This document shows, one piece after another, positions 51,224 through 59,160 of a stretch of DNA of 64,000 nt. Position 1 is the first letter of the stretch; each line of letters begins with the position of its first letter. A model generated the notes under the pieces. The model was not told the origin of the DNA. It made no database searches and saw only the letters and a list, made by a program, of their open reading frames with translations. This stretch comes from UBA9676 sp963741615 (GTDB lineage Bacteria; Actinomycetota; Actinomycetes; Streptosporangiales; Streptosporangiaceae), in NCBI GenBank assembly GCA_963741615.1, contig CAVUIU010000030.1:558001-622000 (forward strand), written 5' to 3'. The translations under genes and the position numbers were made by a program.

Positions 51224-53143
51224 GTGGAAAGGCTACGGGCCGTGCCGGATGTAGGGCAGCTACCTGCTGAGGCAGTTCAGCGTGCCGCCACCGGCTCAGC
51301 CCGGTGGGTCCGCACGAATCCTGTCATCCTCGCGGCCGTCGTGCTGATCGTCGCGCAGTTGTGCTGGAAGGCGTACCTGCTCTCGCGCTTCTATTTCCGG
51401 CAGGATGACTTCCTGCTGCTGGACCGCGCGCTGTCGCACGGGCTGAGCCTGAACTACCTGTTCAGCTTCAGTGGCGGCCACCTGAGGCCTGGCGGCCTGG
51501 TCGTGTTCTGGCTGGTGACCCGGCTGTCGCCGTACGACTGGCTGCTCGCCTCCATCGTGACCATCGCGGCACTGGCGGCGGCAGGCGTCCTGATGCTGCG
51601 GCTGCTTCTCATCCTGTTCGGCAGCCGCCCGGCGATCCTGATCCCGCTGACCATCTTCCTGTTCACGCCGCTGACGCTGGCCGGGCTGTCGTTCTGGACC
51701 ACGGTGACGGACTGGCTGCCGTTGCAGCTGACGATGCTGGCGGCGACCTATTCCCACGTCAGGTACGTCCGCTCTGGTCGCGCCGGCGATGTCGTCGCCG
51801 CAGCCGCGTGGCTTGGTGCAGGTCTGCTCTTCGACGTACAGGGCGCCCTGGTGCCGCTTTTTCTCTTCGCCCTCACGTCGGCGTATCTTGTGCCCGGCCG
51901 CTGGCCGGCCGCGGCCCGGCGGGCCCTCCGGAGTTTCTGGCGGGCCTGGACGGTCTACGGGGCGCTGACCGCCGCGTACCTCGTCCTCTTTTTCATCAAG
52001 CTGCAGGCATCATCCCAGCAGCCGATCAACCCGAGACACGTCTCGAGCGTGCTGTCGCTGGCTGCGACCATGCTCCGGGTTGGCTTCGTTCCGGCCGCAG
52101 TTGGCGGACCGTGGCGCTGGTTCGTGCCCGGCGGCGATTACGGCTTCGCAGCCGAGACTCCCGCACTAACCCAGGTCACCTGGGTGCTGGCTGCACTCAT
52201 CGTCGGCGCGAGCCTGTGGTACCGGCGGCATGCGCTGCGGTCCTGGCTGATCCTGGCCGGATGGCTGCTGATAGCCGACTTCGCACCGGTCGCGATCGCG
52301 CGGCTGACCGAGCTACCCGCCAGCCTGCTGGGTGCCGACACGTATTACCTGGCCGACTCCGCACCCGTCCTCGCCGTCTGTGTCGGGCTTGCGTTCTGGC
52401 CTGTCATCGGCGAGCCGGATCCTTACCGCGTCAGACGGCCGCGGTCGGTGCCGCTGGCGGTCAGCGCGTTCGCCCTGACCGGAGTGTTCCTGGTGGGCTC
52501 GATCTGGTCCGGGGTCACCTACCTCAGCAGCACATCCAGCGCCAGGACGCGCTCGTACATCGACACTGCCCGGTCGGCGCTAGCGAGCGCGAGGCCTGGC
52601 ACCGTGATCCTGTCGGCGAGCGTTCCGTGGTACGTGATGTATGCCGGGTTCCTGGGCTCGGTAACGCAGACGTCGCACGTCCTCGGGCCGCTCGCGCCGG
52701 AACGTGCCGGGATCCGGTTCGTGACGGTTCCCACGGGGGCCGACACGAACCTGATGATGTTCGACAGTCGGGGGAGATTGCGGCCGGCGCTCGACGTCGG
52801 CGCGTCGAGCGTCCGGCCTGCACGCTCAAGGACATGCTGGCCGGTACGGTCGGCGGCGACGAGGATTCCGCTCAGCGCTTACGTCTTCCGTTACGCCTGG
52901 ATCATCCAGCTCTCGTACTCCGGCCCCGCGACCACGCTGCAGCTTGAGCTCGGAACGGCGGTCAGGGACGTCGTGCTGCCGGCCGGCCAGCGCGACGTCT
53001 ACATGGCGATCTCCGGCGCGGGCAGCGCCGTCCTGGTGCGCAGCCTGAGCGGAGAGCCCGCGGCGTGTATCGCACGGCTGACGGTGCGCCCGATGTATGC
53101 GACCAGGCCGCCAGCCATCCGGCCTCCCGCGGTCAGCCGCTGA
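51224..53143 (+). CDS. Large multi-pass membrane protein, GT-C-glycosyltransferase-like
   Basis: 639 residues with about ten to twelve hydrophobic helices, an acidic first loop after helix 1 (FYFRQDDFLLLDRALSHG, where GT-C enzymes have their catalytic Asp) and a C-terminal extracytoplasmic part of about 150 residues. Consistent with a polyprenyl-phosphate-sugar-using transferase, but no specific family was recognised. The start is uncertain: GTG 51224 has no clear site, whereas GTG 51242 has GGAAAGG nine bases upstream. The gene lies just outside the integrated element. Confidence 0.75.
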   Translation: MERLRAVPDVGQLPAEAVQRAATGSARWVRTNPVILAAVVLIVAQLCWKAYLLSRFYFRQDDFLLLDRALSHGLSLNYLFSFSGGHLRPGGLVVFWLVTRLSPYDWLLASIVTIAALAAAGVLMLRLLLILFGSRPAILIPLTIFLFTPLTLAGLSFWTTVTDWLPLQLTMLAATYSHVRYVRSGRAGDVVAAAAWLGAGLLFDVQGALVPLFLFALTSAYLVPGRWPAAARRALRSFWRAWTVYGALTAAYLVLFFIKLQASSQQPINPRHVSSVLSLAATMLRVGFVPAAVGGPWRWFVPGGDYGFAAETPALTQVTWVLAALIVGASLWYRRHALRSWLILAGWLLIADFAPVAIARLTELPASLLGADTYYLADSAPVLAVCVGLAFWPVIGEPDPYRVRRPRSVPLAVSAFALTGVFLVGSIWSGVTYLSSTSSARTRSYIDTARSALASARPGTVILSASVPWYVMYAGFLGSVTQTSHVLGPLAPERAGIRFVTVPTGADTNLMMFDSRGRLRPALDVGASSVRPARSRTCWPVRSAATRIPLSAYVFRYAWIIQLSYSGPATTLQLELGTAVRDVVLPAGQRDVYMAISGAGSAVLVRSLSGEPAACIARLTVRPMYATRPPAIRPPAVSR

Positions 53144-53280
53144 GGACCAGGGCTAGTGAGGAATCCGGCTAAAAGCAAGCCAAGTTCGAGGCTACCAGGC
53201 CCGAGCGCCTAGTCTCGATCCACCCATCCCGCTTCAACGCCGCGAGGACACGCGCGATCTCACGGTCAAACCACGATCTT

Positions 53281-53312
53281 GAGCCCGGTTACCGACCTTG
53301 GTAACCGGGCTC
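53281..53312. terminator. Strong hairpin left of the integrated element
   Basis: Perfect 13-bp stem GAGCCCGGTTACC / GGTAACCGGGCTC with a six-base loop, 15 bases beyond the duplicated tRNA-Val end. In the pre-insertion arrangement it would lie right after the tRNA Gly-Cys-Val operon and is probably that operon's terminator. It may also end the rightward membrane-protein transcript. Confidence 0.8.
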
Positions 53313-53327
53313 TGACCTGCGAGGACT

Positions 53328-53354
53328 GGTGGGCGATACTGGGATTGAACCAGT
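53328..53354. repeat. attL: duplicated 3' end of tRNA-Val
   Basis: 27 bases matching the T-arm and acceptor 3' strand of tRNA-Val(GAC) at 62151-62177, with one A/G difference at the ninth base; the 18-bp core TACTGGGATTGAACCAGT is identical. This copy has no anticodon arm or 5' half. Confidence 0.9.
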
Positions 53355-53505
53355 ATCACCAGGGGGCAGCGATACTGGACGGGCCTGCCGTAATCCGCCT
53401 TTGACCTGCGATTTCATGATACGGTATCGCGTGTCATACGTAGACACGTGATGACATGGATGTACAGTAGAACTGGCACGCCTATGGCACGGGCAGGAGG
53501 CAGTG
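53355..53505. promoter_or_regulatory. Recombinase arm-site and operator cluster
   Basis: GATAC-G-GTATC at 53418-53428, GTGTC-N7-GACAC at 53431-53447, and TGTCAT-N13-ATGACA at 53432-53456. A 21-bp sequence beginning AACTGGCACG at 53471-53491 recurs exactly at 62094-62114 and holds TGGCAC twice, 11 bases apart (53474, 53485); another TGGCAC at 53507 keeps the same phase. Likely integrase/excisionase binding sites overlapping the int promoter. The ribosome site GGAGG is at 53496-53500. Confidence 0.65.
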
Positions 53506-54681
53506 GTGGCACGCAAGGGCAGGCGGTACTTCGGCAGCATCCGCGTACTCCCGTCCGGCCGCGTCCAGGCCCGCTACACCGGCCCCGACGGGTACACCTA
53601 CACTGGCCGCACCGCCGAAGGCCACCCGCTGACATTCGACAGCCTCCAGTACGCGGAGGCGTACCTGTCCCGCGTCCACGGCGATATCCAGGCGGGCAGG
53701 TGGGTGTCCCCTGACGCACCCCGCAAGGCAGGGCCGCCCACCCTGGACACCTACGCCTCCGCGTGGCTGGCGGGCAGGGACCTGGCCGACCGGACCCGCG
53801 CCGACTACGCCGCGATCCTGCGGGACCACATCCTTCCCACGTTCGGGCAGACGCCTGTACCCGCGATCACCCCGGCAGGGGTACGGGAATGGCACGCCGC
53901 GCTCAAGGGCAGGACGGGGCCGACGATGCGCGCCCACGCCTACGGACTGCTCCGCACCATCATGAACACCGCCGTCGCGGATGAAGTGGTCGTGGCGAAC
54001 CCGTGCCGGGTACGCGGCGGCGGCAGCGTCAAGCGCGCGAAGACGATCCGTCCCGCCACGCTGCCCGAGCTGGAAGCCCTCACCGCGGCGCTGCCTGAGC
54101 GGTACCGGCTGATGGCCCTGTTCGCCTCCTGGTGCGGGCTGAGGTTCGGCGAACTCGCCGAACTCCGCCGCTCCGACATCGACGTGAAGAACGGGGTCAT
54201 CCACGTCCGCCGCGGCGTCGTGCGGGTGGCCGGTGGCCGGAAAGTGAAGGGGCCGAAGTCGGAGGCGGGCAAACGGGATGTGGCGATCCCTCCGCACCTG
54301 ATCCCGCTCGTGAAGGCGCACCTGCGTGACCACGTGGCAGCCACCCGGGACGCCCTGCTGTTCCCTGCCGCGTCCGGTGGGCACATGGCACCCGCCACCC
54401 TGTACCGGGTGTACTACCCCGCGCGGGAAGCCGCTGGGCGGCCCGATCTGCGCTTTCACGACCTGCGCCACACCGGGGCCACCCTCGCCGCGGCCACCGG
54501 GGCCACCCTCGCCGAACTGATGGCACGCCTGGGTCACTCCACCGCTGGGGCCGCGCTGCGCTACCAGCACGCCGCTGGCGAGCGGGACAAGGTGATCGCG
54601 GCGGCACTGTCCAAGCTGGCGGGTGGGACGGTCACGCCGATCACCCGCGCGAAGTCTTCCCGCCACAAGGCGGCGAAGTGA
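53506..54681 (+). CDS. int: Tyrosine recombinase (integrase)
   Basis: 391 residues. N-terminal arm-binding domain (RYFGSIRVLPSGRVQARYTGPDGYTYTGRTAEG), a SAM-like core-binding domain (TLDTYASAWLAGRDLADRTRADYAAILRDHI), and the catalytic domain with Arg in SWCGLRFGEL, HxxR in FHDLRHTGATLAA, His in LGHST and the nucleophile Tyr in LRYQHA. GTG 53506 is five bases from GGAGG, preferred to the GTG just upstream. It catalyses integration into tRNA-Val and excision. Confidence 0.96.
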   Translation: MARKGRRYFGSIRVLPSGRVQARYTGPDGYTYTGRTAEGHPLTFDSLQYAEAYLSRVHGDIQAGRWVSPDAPRKAGPPTLDTYASAWLAGRDLADRTRADYAAILRDHILPTFGQTPVPAITPAGVREWHAALKGRTGPTMRAHAYGLLRTIMNTAVADEVVVANPCRVRGGGSVKRAKTIRPATLPELEALTAALPERYRLMALFASWCGLRFGELAELRRSDIDVKNGVIHVRRGVVRVAGGRKVKGPKSEAGKRDVAIPPHLIPLVKAHLRDHVAATRDALLFPAASGGHMAPATLYRVYYPAREAAGRPDLRFHDLRHTGATLAAATGATLAELMARLGHSTAGAALRYQHAAGERDKVIAAALSKLAGGTVTPITRAKSSRHKAAK

Positions 54682-54685
54682 AAGC

Positions 54686-54723
54686 GGGCCGGACGGGTGT
54701 TCACAGCACCCGCTACCCGGCCC
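54686..54723. terminator. Terminator hairpin after int
   Basis: Two-part stem: GGGCCGG with CCGGCCC, and inside it GGGTG with CACCC around a seven-base loop, five bases after the int stop. Confidence 0.7.
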
Positions 54724-54745
54724 TGACCGGAAACGGAGTCCGGCT

Positions 54746-55000
54746 ATGCCCACCCAACCATCCACCACCGGCACCGGTCCATGGCGGATCCTGATCCTCG
54801 ATCCCGACCCTGCCGACCCGAAACTGATCCTGGCCACCGTCACCAGCCCAGGCGACGTGCGGCCCGCCTGGCCCGCCAGCACACCCGCCACCATGGCCGA
54901 GGCCACCACCTGGGTACGCGCCCAGACCGGCCGCGGCAAGGCCACCCTGGTCCCCATGGACCGCGCGCTCGCCTGGCGCATCGACGAGTACGCATCCTGA
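54746..55000 (+). CDS. Hypothetical small protein of the element
   Basis: 84 residues beginning MPTQPSTTGTGPWRILILD, ending WRIDEYAS. Middle part LILATVTSPGDVRPAW and TTWVRAQTGRGKATLVPMDRALAWR looks like a compact alpha/beta fold; family not recognised. GGAG lies seven bases before ATG. Its last codons and the following non-coding unit are echoed twice downstream (55288 and 55687), which suggests tandem duplication and decay. Confidence 0.6.
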   Translation: MPTQPSTTGTGPWRILILDPDPADPKLILATVTSPGDVRPAWPASTPATMAEATTWVRAQTGRGKATLVPMDRALAWRIDEYAS

Positions 55001-55210
55001 ACCGTCCAGCAAACTGTGGGCCCGCTCCCTCCTCACGTAGGAAACGGGCCACAGCCGTTCCGGACGTGGTCCAAGTCGGGGTGGGGGGCCTGGGCCACGT
55101 CCCCACGGGGGGCCTTATACCGGGCGGGCGGACTTATGAGGCGAAGTAAAGATCCCAAGCCCGGCGCGTCAGTCACTTCCCATCTCGATGCTGGTAGCCC
55201 CTCTGTTTCC
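54995..55210. repeat. Duplicated structured unit, copy 1
   Basis: About 216 bp that resembles the unit at 55687-55899 along its full length. It begins TCCTGA at the stop of the preceding gene, contains a CTGTGG...CCACAG stem-loop and ends with a nearly invariant CTTCCCATCTCGA...CCTCTGTTTCC block. An open frame of 67 codons (55016-55219) follows the same reading frame in both copies. Confidence 0.75.
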
Positions 55211-55287
55211 ATTGCATGACTGTCCCCTGCTCGCCCGTTAGGGCCGAATGGCCTCCCCATTGGTCCCTTCCGCTGCGCCCCGCCGTC

Positions 55288-55358
55288 TGGCGCATCGACG
55301 GGCACGCGTCCTGAACCATCCGGCAGAGTGTGGCCCGTTCCCTCCCCGCTCTCAGGAG
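55288..55358. repeat. Partial third copy of the duplicated unit
   Basis: TGGCGCATCGACG...CGTCCTGAACC repeats the end of the gene at 54746, and GTGTGGCCCGTTCCCTCC matches the first 40 bases of copies 1 and 2; then the similarity stops. It retains only the left arm of the stem-loop. The intervals 55211-55287 and 55359-55462 show no gene. Confidence 0.65.
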
Positions 55359-55462
55359 CAGGTTGACGCTTACGTGCGTTCATGTATCAAGATCGCGTGT
55401 GCCGTGCTCTTCACTGGCAGATGCCACGGCTGAACATCAGCCACGAGAGCACGGGGGACGCC

Positions 55463-55669
55463 ATGTACACACATCCAGAGATATCGCGTCTGGGCTCCGC
55501 GCAGCGGATCCGGGACATGCACGGCCGGGCGGACGTCGATCGGCAGCTAGCACAGGCCCGGCAGGCCCCCCGGCCCGGTCGTATCTGGATGGCTTGGCTG
55601 CCCTGGCTGAGCCGCCGTACGACTGCGCGACGTGCCGCACTCGGCTACCCGGCGCCACGGAACGTCTGA
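55463..55669 (+). CDS. Hypothetical small basic protein
   Basis: 68 residues beginning MYTHPEISRLGSAQRIRDMHGRA, with a short hydrophobic Trp-rich segment (IWMAWLPWL) and a basic end. GGGGGA lies six bases before ATG. The layout (helix with Arg/Gln, then one hydrophobic patch) is common among small actinobacterial proteins of unknown role. Moderate support only. Confidence 0.45.
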   Translation: MYTHPEISRLGSAQRIRDMHGRADVDRQLAQARQAPRPGRIWMAWLPWLSRRTTARRAALGYPAPRNV

Positions 55670-55686
55670 GCTAGGGCGAGCGCGCG

Positions 55687-55899
55687 TCCTGAGCCGTCCA
55701 GCAAGCTGTGGCCCGTCCCTTGTCCCCAGGAAACGGGCCACAGCCGTTCCGGGGGTGGCCCAAGCCCAGGGCGGCTGTCCACAGCCTGGGCCACGTCCCC
55801 ACGGGGGCCTTATGCCGGGCCGATGGTTGGTGTGAGCATGCACACCAGCCCGGCGCGTCAATCGCTTCCCATCTCGACGCTGGTAGCCCCTCTGTTTCC
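55687..55899. repeat. Duplicated structured unit, copy 2
   Basis: About 213 bp, similar to 54995-55210. Here the stem is perfect: CTGTGGCCCGT (55706-55716) with ACGGGCCACAG (55733-55743). Differences in the last 45 bases are few and, in the shared frame, conservative (Val/Ile, Thr/Ala, silent Asp). Insertions in the middle restore the frame by compensation. Either a structured RNA/terminator or a short coding sequence (55708-55908) is possible. Confidence 0.75.
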
Positions 55900-55926
55900 G
55901 GTCGCTAGTCTGGTCGGGTCCGACCA

Positions 55927-56268
55927 CTAGAACCAGCGGCGGATGCCCCTGACATTACCAAGACGGATCCGGAAGTCGGATTCGCCCAGATGCCTGAGCC
56001 CGCGTATCCGCCCCCAAACCAATCCGACCACAAGGCCGAGCAGGGCGACGAGCACCCAGTGCACTGTTCCGGAGCTATAGCTAACGTGGTGGTTAACCAC
56101 GGAAACCCAGCCTAGCGAGAACACGGCGACAATAGCCATAATCAGCCGAAGCCACCCGGGGAGGATGACCGCCACCAGGCCGATCAGTAACCCGAGCCAG
56201 AACATGTGGCTGCTACTCAAAGACCCCACACTCTGGTGATGTACAGCAACGAAAAGAACTCCCCCCAT
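55927..56268 (-). CDS. Small three-helix membrane protein
   Basis: 113 residues, hydrophobic helices near residues 22-40, 42-60 and 68-88 (MFWLGLLIGLVAVILPGWL and WVLVALLGLVVGLVWG). Lower GC content than neighbours, which fits recent transfer with the element. AGGAGG lies upstream of ATG at about 15 bases. No family recognised. The start is uncertain. Confidence 0.6.
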   Translation of the reverse strand: MGGVLFVAVHHQSVGSLSSSHMFWLGLLIGLVAVILPGWLRLIMAIVAVFSLGWVSVVNHHVSYSSGTVHWVLVALLGLVVGLVWGRIRGLRHLGESDFRIRLGNVRGIRRWF

Positions 56269-56422
56269 GATGATGCGCCCCCTTCCTCCTATACCGTCAA
56301 GGTAGGCTCACGCCCGGCGCTGGCGCATGTGCCGAAGGTCACAAATTTCTGGCCGGCAGAGCGGCTACAAGCCCCGGCATGAGCCAGCGGGATAGGCCTG
56401 GCCCGGTAAAGCACAGGCGCCG

Positions 56423-56737
56423 TCATGGTCCCGCGGTCACCATCCCGCCTGGGCCGGTGAGGACCACACCATCACGGGGGCCATCCGGCTCGTAGTGGAA
56501 GCTGGCGCCGGTCTGTTTCGCTGCGGCACTGACCGCCCGGGCGGCATCAGCGTGCAAGGCATTGGCCGTCAGGCCACGCAACGCTGGGCAGTCCTTGTAG
56601 TGGTGAAGGCTGACCTGCCATTCGCCTGACCGCCAGCGGGCCGTCGCCGTCCCACCGCAATCAGAGCACACCGACGCCGCGGCGATCGTTGCGACCGCAG
56701 GCGGCGGTTTGCGCCGCAGCTTCCGGCGCCCGCTCAC
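56423..56737 (-). CDS. Hypothetical protein with CxxC motif
   Basis: 104 residues: basic N-terminus (GRRKLRRKPPP), CSDCGG near residue 24 and HHYKDCPALRG near 45, which together could bind zinc. Last gene of a four-gene run with overlaps of four bases at each junction (ATGA), so all are co-translated. Role unknown. Confidence 0.6.
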   Translation of the reverse strand: MSGRRKLRRKPPPAVATIAAASVCSDCGGTATARWRSGEWQVSLHHYKDCPALRGLTANALHADAARAVSAAAKQTGASFHYEPDGPRDGVVLTGPGGMVTAGP

Positions 56738-57006
56738 GGCTGCCGATATCTCCGCTCGAGCACACGGCGTGCCTGCGGCCCAGTCAGCGGCCCGATGCCA
56801 TAGAACGCCGGATCACCAGGGATGCCATTACGGGAGCGGACCTCGGCGGCTGCGGTGCCATCCGCGAGCATGCGGGCAGCGTCCCGTGTCTCCACTCCCA
56901 GCCAGTCGGCCAGCGACCGGACAGCCGCACCCCGCGAATGCGCCAGGAACCCCCCCGGGCCGTCAGCGGCGTACTCGACACCCGGGGTCGGCTTGGGCCT
57001 GCTCAC
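56734..57006 (-). CDS. Hypothetical protein of the element
   Basis: 90 residues, with VRSLADWLGVETRDAARMLADGTAAAEVRSRNGIPGDPAFYGIGPLTGPQARRVLERRY, helical and charged. Starts MSRPKPTPGVEYAADGPG. Four-base overlaps on both sides place it in the small operon from 57742 to 56423. No family recognised. Confidence 0.6.
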   Translation of the reverse strand: MSRPKPTPGVEYAADGPGGFLAHSRGAAVRSLADWLGVETRDAARMLADGTAAAEVRSRNGIPGDPAFYGIGPLTGPQARRVLERRYRQP

Positions 57007-57431
57007 AGTCCCTCAAGACCCCGCGGCAGGTTCATCGCCTGCTGGCGCAGTTGGGCAGCGAGCAGCCGGTCCCGGGCGTGTTGGTCCATCTCCCGGGCGA
57101 TGTCGTTCGTCGGGCCCGACGGCCCCCAGGTTCCCGTCCGGGCTTCCGCCGCATGCTCCGCATTCCACAGCGCCCTCAGTTCCGGTGGCCGCGTGTCCCC
57201 AATCTGAATCCACGCGGAAGGTCCCAGCCCCCGCGCGGCCTGCTGCCGTTGCAGCTCCCGGGCGAACTTCCAAGCAGGGTCGGCATCGACAGCGGCGGCG
57301 AACTCCGCAACCGCCCGCTGATGCTCGGGCGAGGCGAACTCACGAGCCCGCCGTTCCCATGGCCCCTCAACCTGCGAGCCACCAGCAAGCATCCCGGCCG
57401 CGGTCTCGCCCCAGTTCGCCGGGGTGCTCAT
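57003..57431 (-). CDS. Hypothetical helical protein of the element
   Basis: 142 residues, predominantly helical with heptad-like charge patterns (WERRAREFASPEHQRAVAEFAAAVDADPAWKFARELQRQQAAR and the C-terminal AREMDQHARDRLLAAQLRQQ). Possibly a structural or scaffold-like protein, but no family was recognised. In the same four-gene overlapping operon. Confidence 0.6.
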   Translation of the reverse strand: MSTPANWGETAAGMLAGGSQVEGPWERRAREFASPEHQRAVAEFAAAVDADPAWKFARELQRQQAARGLGPSAWIQIGDTRPPELRALWNAEHAAEARTGTWGPSGPTNDIAREMDQHARDRLLAAQLRQQAMNLPRGLEGL

Positions 57432-57742
57432 GGCCGGGCCTGCGCCGTCGAGTTCGGGTGCGGGGCATGACCGCTGCCTTGCCCGGCTCCCGTGTCGTTC
57501 AGGAAACTCCCGGGCAGCCCGGTCAGCGGGTCACCACTAGGCGGGGTCGGCCCGAAGGACGCCGCCGCCGTGTCCCCGACGTACACCGTCGCCACGTCCG
57601 GCTGCACCTGGCTACTCTGACCCGGCACCGACACGACCACGCCGCTCGCCAGCGTGGGCGCGTTCTCACTCGGCAACGCAACCGGATTCCCAGCAGCACC
57701 CGTGCTGTAGAACGGGGCAGGGTCTACGCCACCCATGCCCAC
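57428..57742 (-). CDS. Hypothetical Gly/Ser/Pro-rich protein of the element
   Basis: 104 residues, low complexity, rich in Gly, Ser, Thr and Pro, without helices or known motifs (for example VPGQSSQVQPDVATVYVGDTAAASFGPTPPSGDP). First gene of the four-gene operon and overlaps the next by four bases. It could be a disordered virion-associated or secreted protein; unproven. Confidence 0.55.
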   Translation of the reverse strand: MGMGGVDPAPFYSTGAAGNPVALPSENAPTLASGVVVSVPGQSSQVQPDVATVYVGDTAAASFGPTPPSGDPLTGLPGSFLNDTGAGQGSGHAPHPNSTAQARP

Positions 57743-57800
57743 GTTACCGGTCCATCACTGTTCGGTATGGCCATCACGGCCTCCATCCAGTCCCTTGGAA

Positions 57801-57829
57801 GCCGGGCCCCGGACTGGATTGGGCCCGGC
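57801..57829. terminator. Terminator hairpin between the two small-gene operons
   Basis: GCCGGGCCC (57801-57809) and GGGCCCGGC (57821-57829), perfect 9-bp arms with an 11-base loop, downstream of the 58837-57853 operon on the minus strand. Confidence 0.7.
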
Positions 57830-57852
57830 CCCACCGTCATCACATGATGGAT

Positions 57853-58167
57853 CTATCGTCCCACGACATACCTGGAACAGGCACCCATCTGTGCCCGGTA
57901 CCGGCGATACTCGCGCAGCGCATCAATCCCGCCGCCGTACGCCCCGAACGGGAGCACCCGCCGCGACCCGCCCGCCAGCCAGCACCGGTTGAAATCATCA
58001 CCCGCATCAGCGCGCGGCAGGTGGGTGGAGTCGGCGGCCAGCCAGTCCAGGCACGCCTCATGCCACCACGACAGCGCCTCATGCGGGCACCTGGCCCCCG
58101 GCCATTCCGAGACGATGAACCGCGCCAGCCGCTCAGGCACCCCCACGCCCCCGCCGCGGCGTCTCAC
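57853..58167 (-). CDS. Hypothetical Trp/Cys-containing protein of the element
   Basis: 104 residues: LARFIVSEWPGARCPHEALSWWHEACLDWLAADSTH, then LPFGAYGGGIDALREYRRYR. A recurring W..xxC..WL pattern and LPFG...D.LR appear in hypothetical proteins of actinobacterial elements. GTG 58167 overlaps the preceding stop by four bases. Last gene of the TerS-containing operon. Confidence 0.6.
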   Translation of the reverse strand: MRRRGGGVGVPERLARFIVSEWPGARCPHEALSWWHEACLDWLAADSTHLPRADAGDDFNRCWLAGGSRRVLPFGAYGGGIDALREYRRYRAQMGACSRYVVGR

Positions 58168-58481
58168 GCTGGCCGGTCCCACCCCGGCTGCCGCTCCCGC
58201 GGATCGGCCACGATCCCATCCAGCACCGCCAGCCGCCGCCACAACCGGCCACCGGCCAACGTCACCACGTAGTACAGGCCGTTCGCCACAGCGAACCCTT
58301 CCCGCGCCCGGGACCAGCGGCGCACCGCAACCGCCTCCATCACCCGCCCATCAACGGCCACACCCGGGACATACCCCGCGTCCGCCAGGTCAACCGCATC
58401 AGGCACCCCCGCCCAGTCCGCCGCATCGAAACACAGCAACTCACGCGGCCACGGCGGGCCACGATGCCCCCGCCGTCTCAC
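58164..58481 (-). CDS. Hypothetical protein of the element
   Basis: 105 residues starting VRRRGHRGPPWPRELLCFDAADWAGVPDAVDLADAG and containing GFAVANGLYYVVTLAGGRLWRRLAV. GTG 58481 overlaps the TerS-like stop by four bases. Like its downstream neighbour it starts GTGAGACG-CGGCGG and reads VRRRG, suggesting shared translation-coupling sequence. Confidence 0.6.
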   Translation of the reverse strand: MRRRGHRGPPWPRELLCFDAADWAGVPDAVDLADAGYVPGVAVDGRVMEAVAVRRWSRAREGFAVANGLYYVVTLAGGRLWRRLAVLDGIVADPRERQPGWDRPA

Positions 58482-58837
58482 ACCGCCCCGCTGAGCCCGT
58501 ACACCCCGCGCATCGACCGGTGCTGCCCCCGCGCCCCATCCTCGTTCTCCACCCCGCCGAGCGGGATACGCAGGCACAGCAGCAGGCGGCACAGAGCCAA
58601 CTCACTTGCCCGCAACTCCGCAGCCACCGGATTCAGCTTCACACTGCCATGCGCAGTCGGCTGCGTCAGGCCCGTCTCAGCCAGCACAGCGGCCAGCGCC
58701 TCACAACGGTCAGCCGCCCGGACCGCCTGCCGCAGCACCGCGAGCTCGTGACCGGCTAGCTCAAACTCGTCCAGCACCCCCGCCCACAACCGGCGGCCCT
58801 CTTTACCAGCGCCCTCGGGGGCCCTCGGCACACCCAT
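58478..58837 (-). CDS. Terminase small subunit-like protein (P27 family type)
   Basis: 119 residues: GRRLWAGVLDEFELAGHELAVLRQAVRAADRCEALAAVL, a Gly-rich turn, then LNPVAAELRASELALCRLLLCLRIPLGG, as in P27-type phage terminase small subunits annotated in actinobacterial elements. Such a protein binds packaging sites on DNA and directs the large terminase. No large terminase is encoded in the element, which matches phage satellites that redirect a helper phage. It could also be a dead remnant. Confidence 0.65.
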   Translation of the reverse strand: MGVPRAPEGAGKEGRRLWAGVLDEFELAGHELAVLRQAVRAADRCEALAAVLAETGLTQPTAHGSVKLNPVAAELRASELALCRLLLCLRIPLGGVENEDGARGQHRSMRGVYGLSGAV

Positions 58838-59160
58838 GATCCAAGTATCCCGAGATCAGCGGCAATCTGGCCAGATCCCCCGGACTAGCCGCCAGATTTC
58901 CGTCATTTCAGCTCCGGTAGGTAACTACACGTCACTGCGGCAGTCAACGGGCGGTTACCCTCTGAAAAAGTCCGAACACTATACGTAATCATCGCAGGTA
59001 AATCAGGGGGTGTCAGGAGGCCCCGTGCGGCAGCGACAGGAAGGATCGTTCCTGTATCGGACCGTGGGGCCATGGTCACTTACGGGTGGTCGGCACCATC
59101 CCCGATGCTCACCGATGCTCACAGATCAAGCATGCTCATGTGCTCGTGGTCGTTGCCTGA
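58838..59160 (-). promoter_or_regulatory. Promoter region of the TerS-containing operon
   Basis: Gene-free stretch with lower GC. On the minus strand: TATAGT at 58978-58983 without a clear -35, and TTGACT (58942-58947), 17 bases, TTACCT (58919-58924). Tandem GATGCTCAC copies lie near 59104-59122. These suit transcription starts for the operon at 58837. Nothing else is recognised. Confidence 0.45.

Noticed and set aside
53328..53354. A functional second tRNA-Val
   Set aside because: Only the T-arm and acceptor 3' strand are present; there is no anticodon arm or 5' half, so it is an attachment-site duplicate.
54623..54745. Upstream extension of the small gene after int
   Set aside because: It reads through the int terminator hairpin and has no ribosome site; GGAG before ATG 54746 marks the start.
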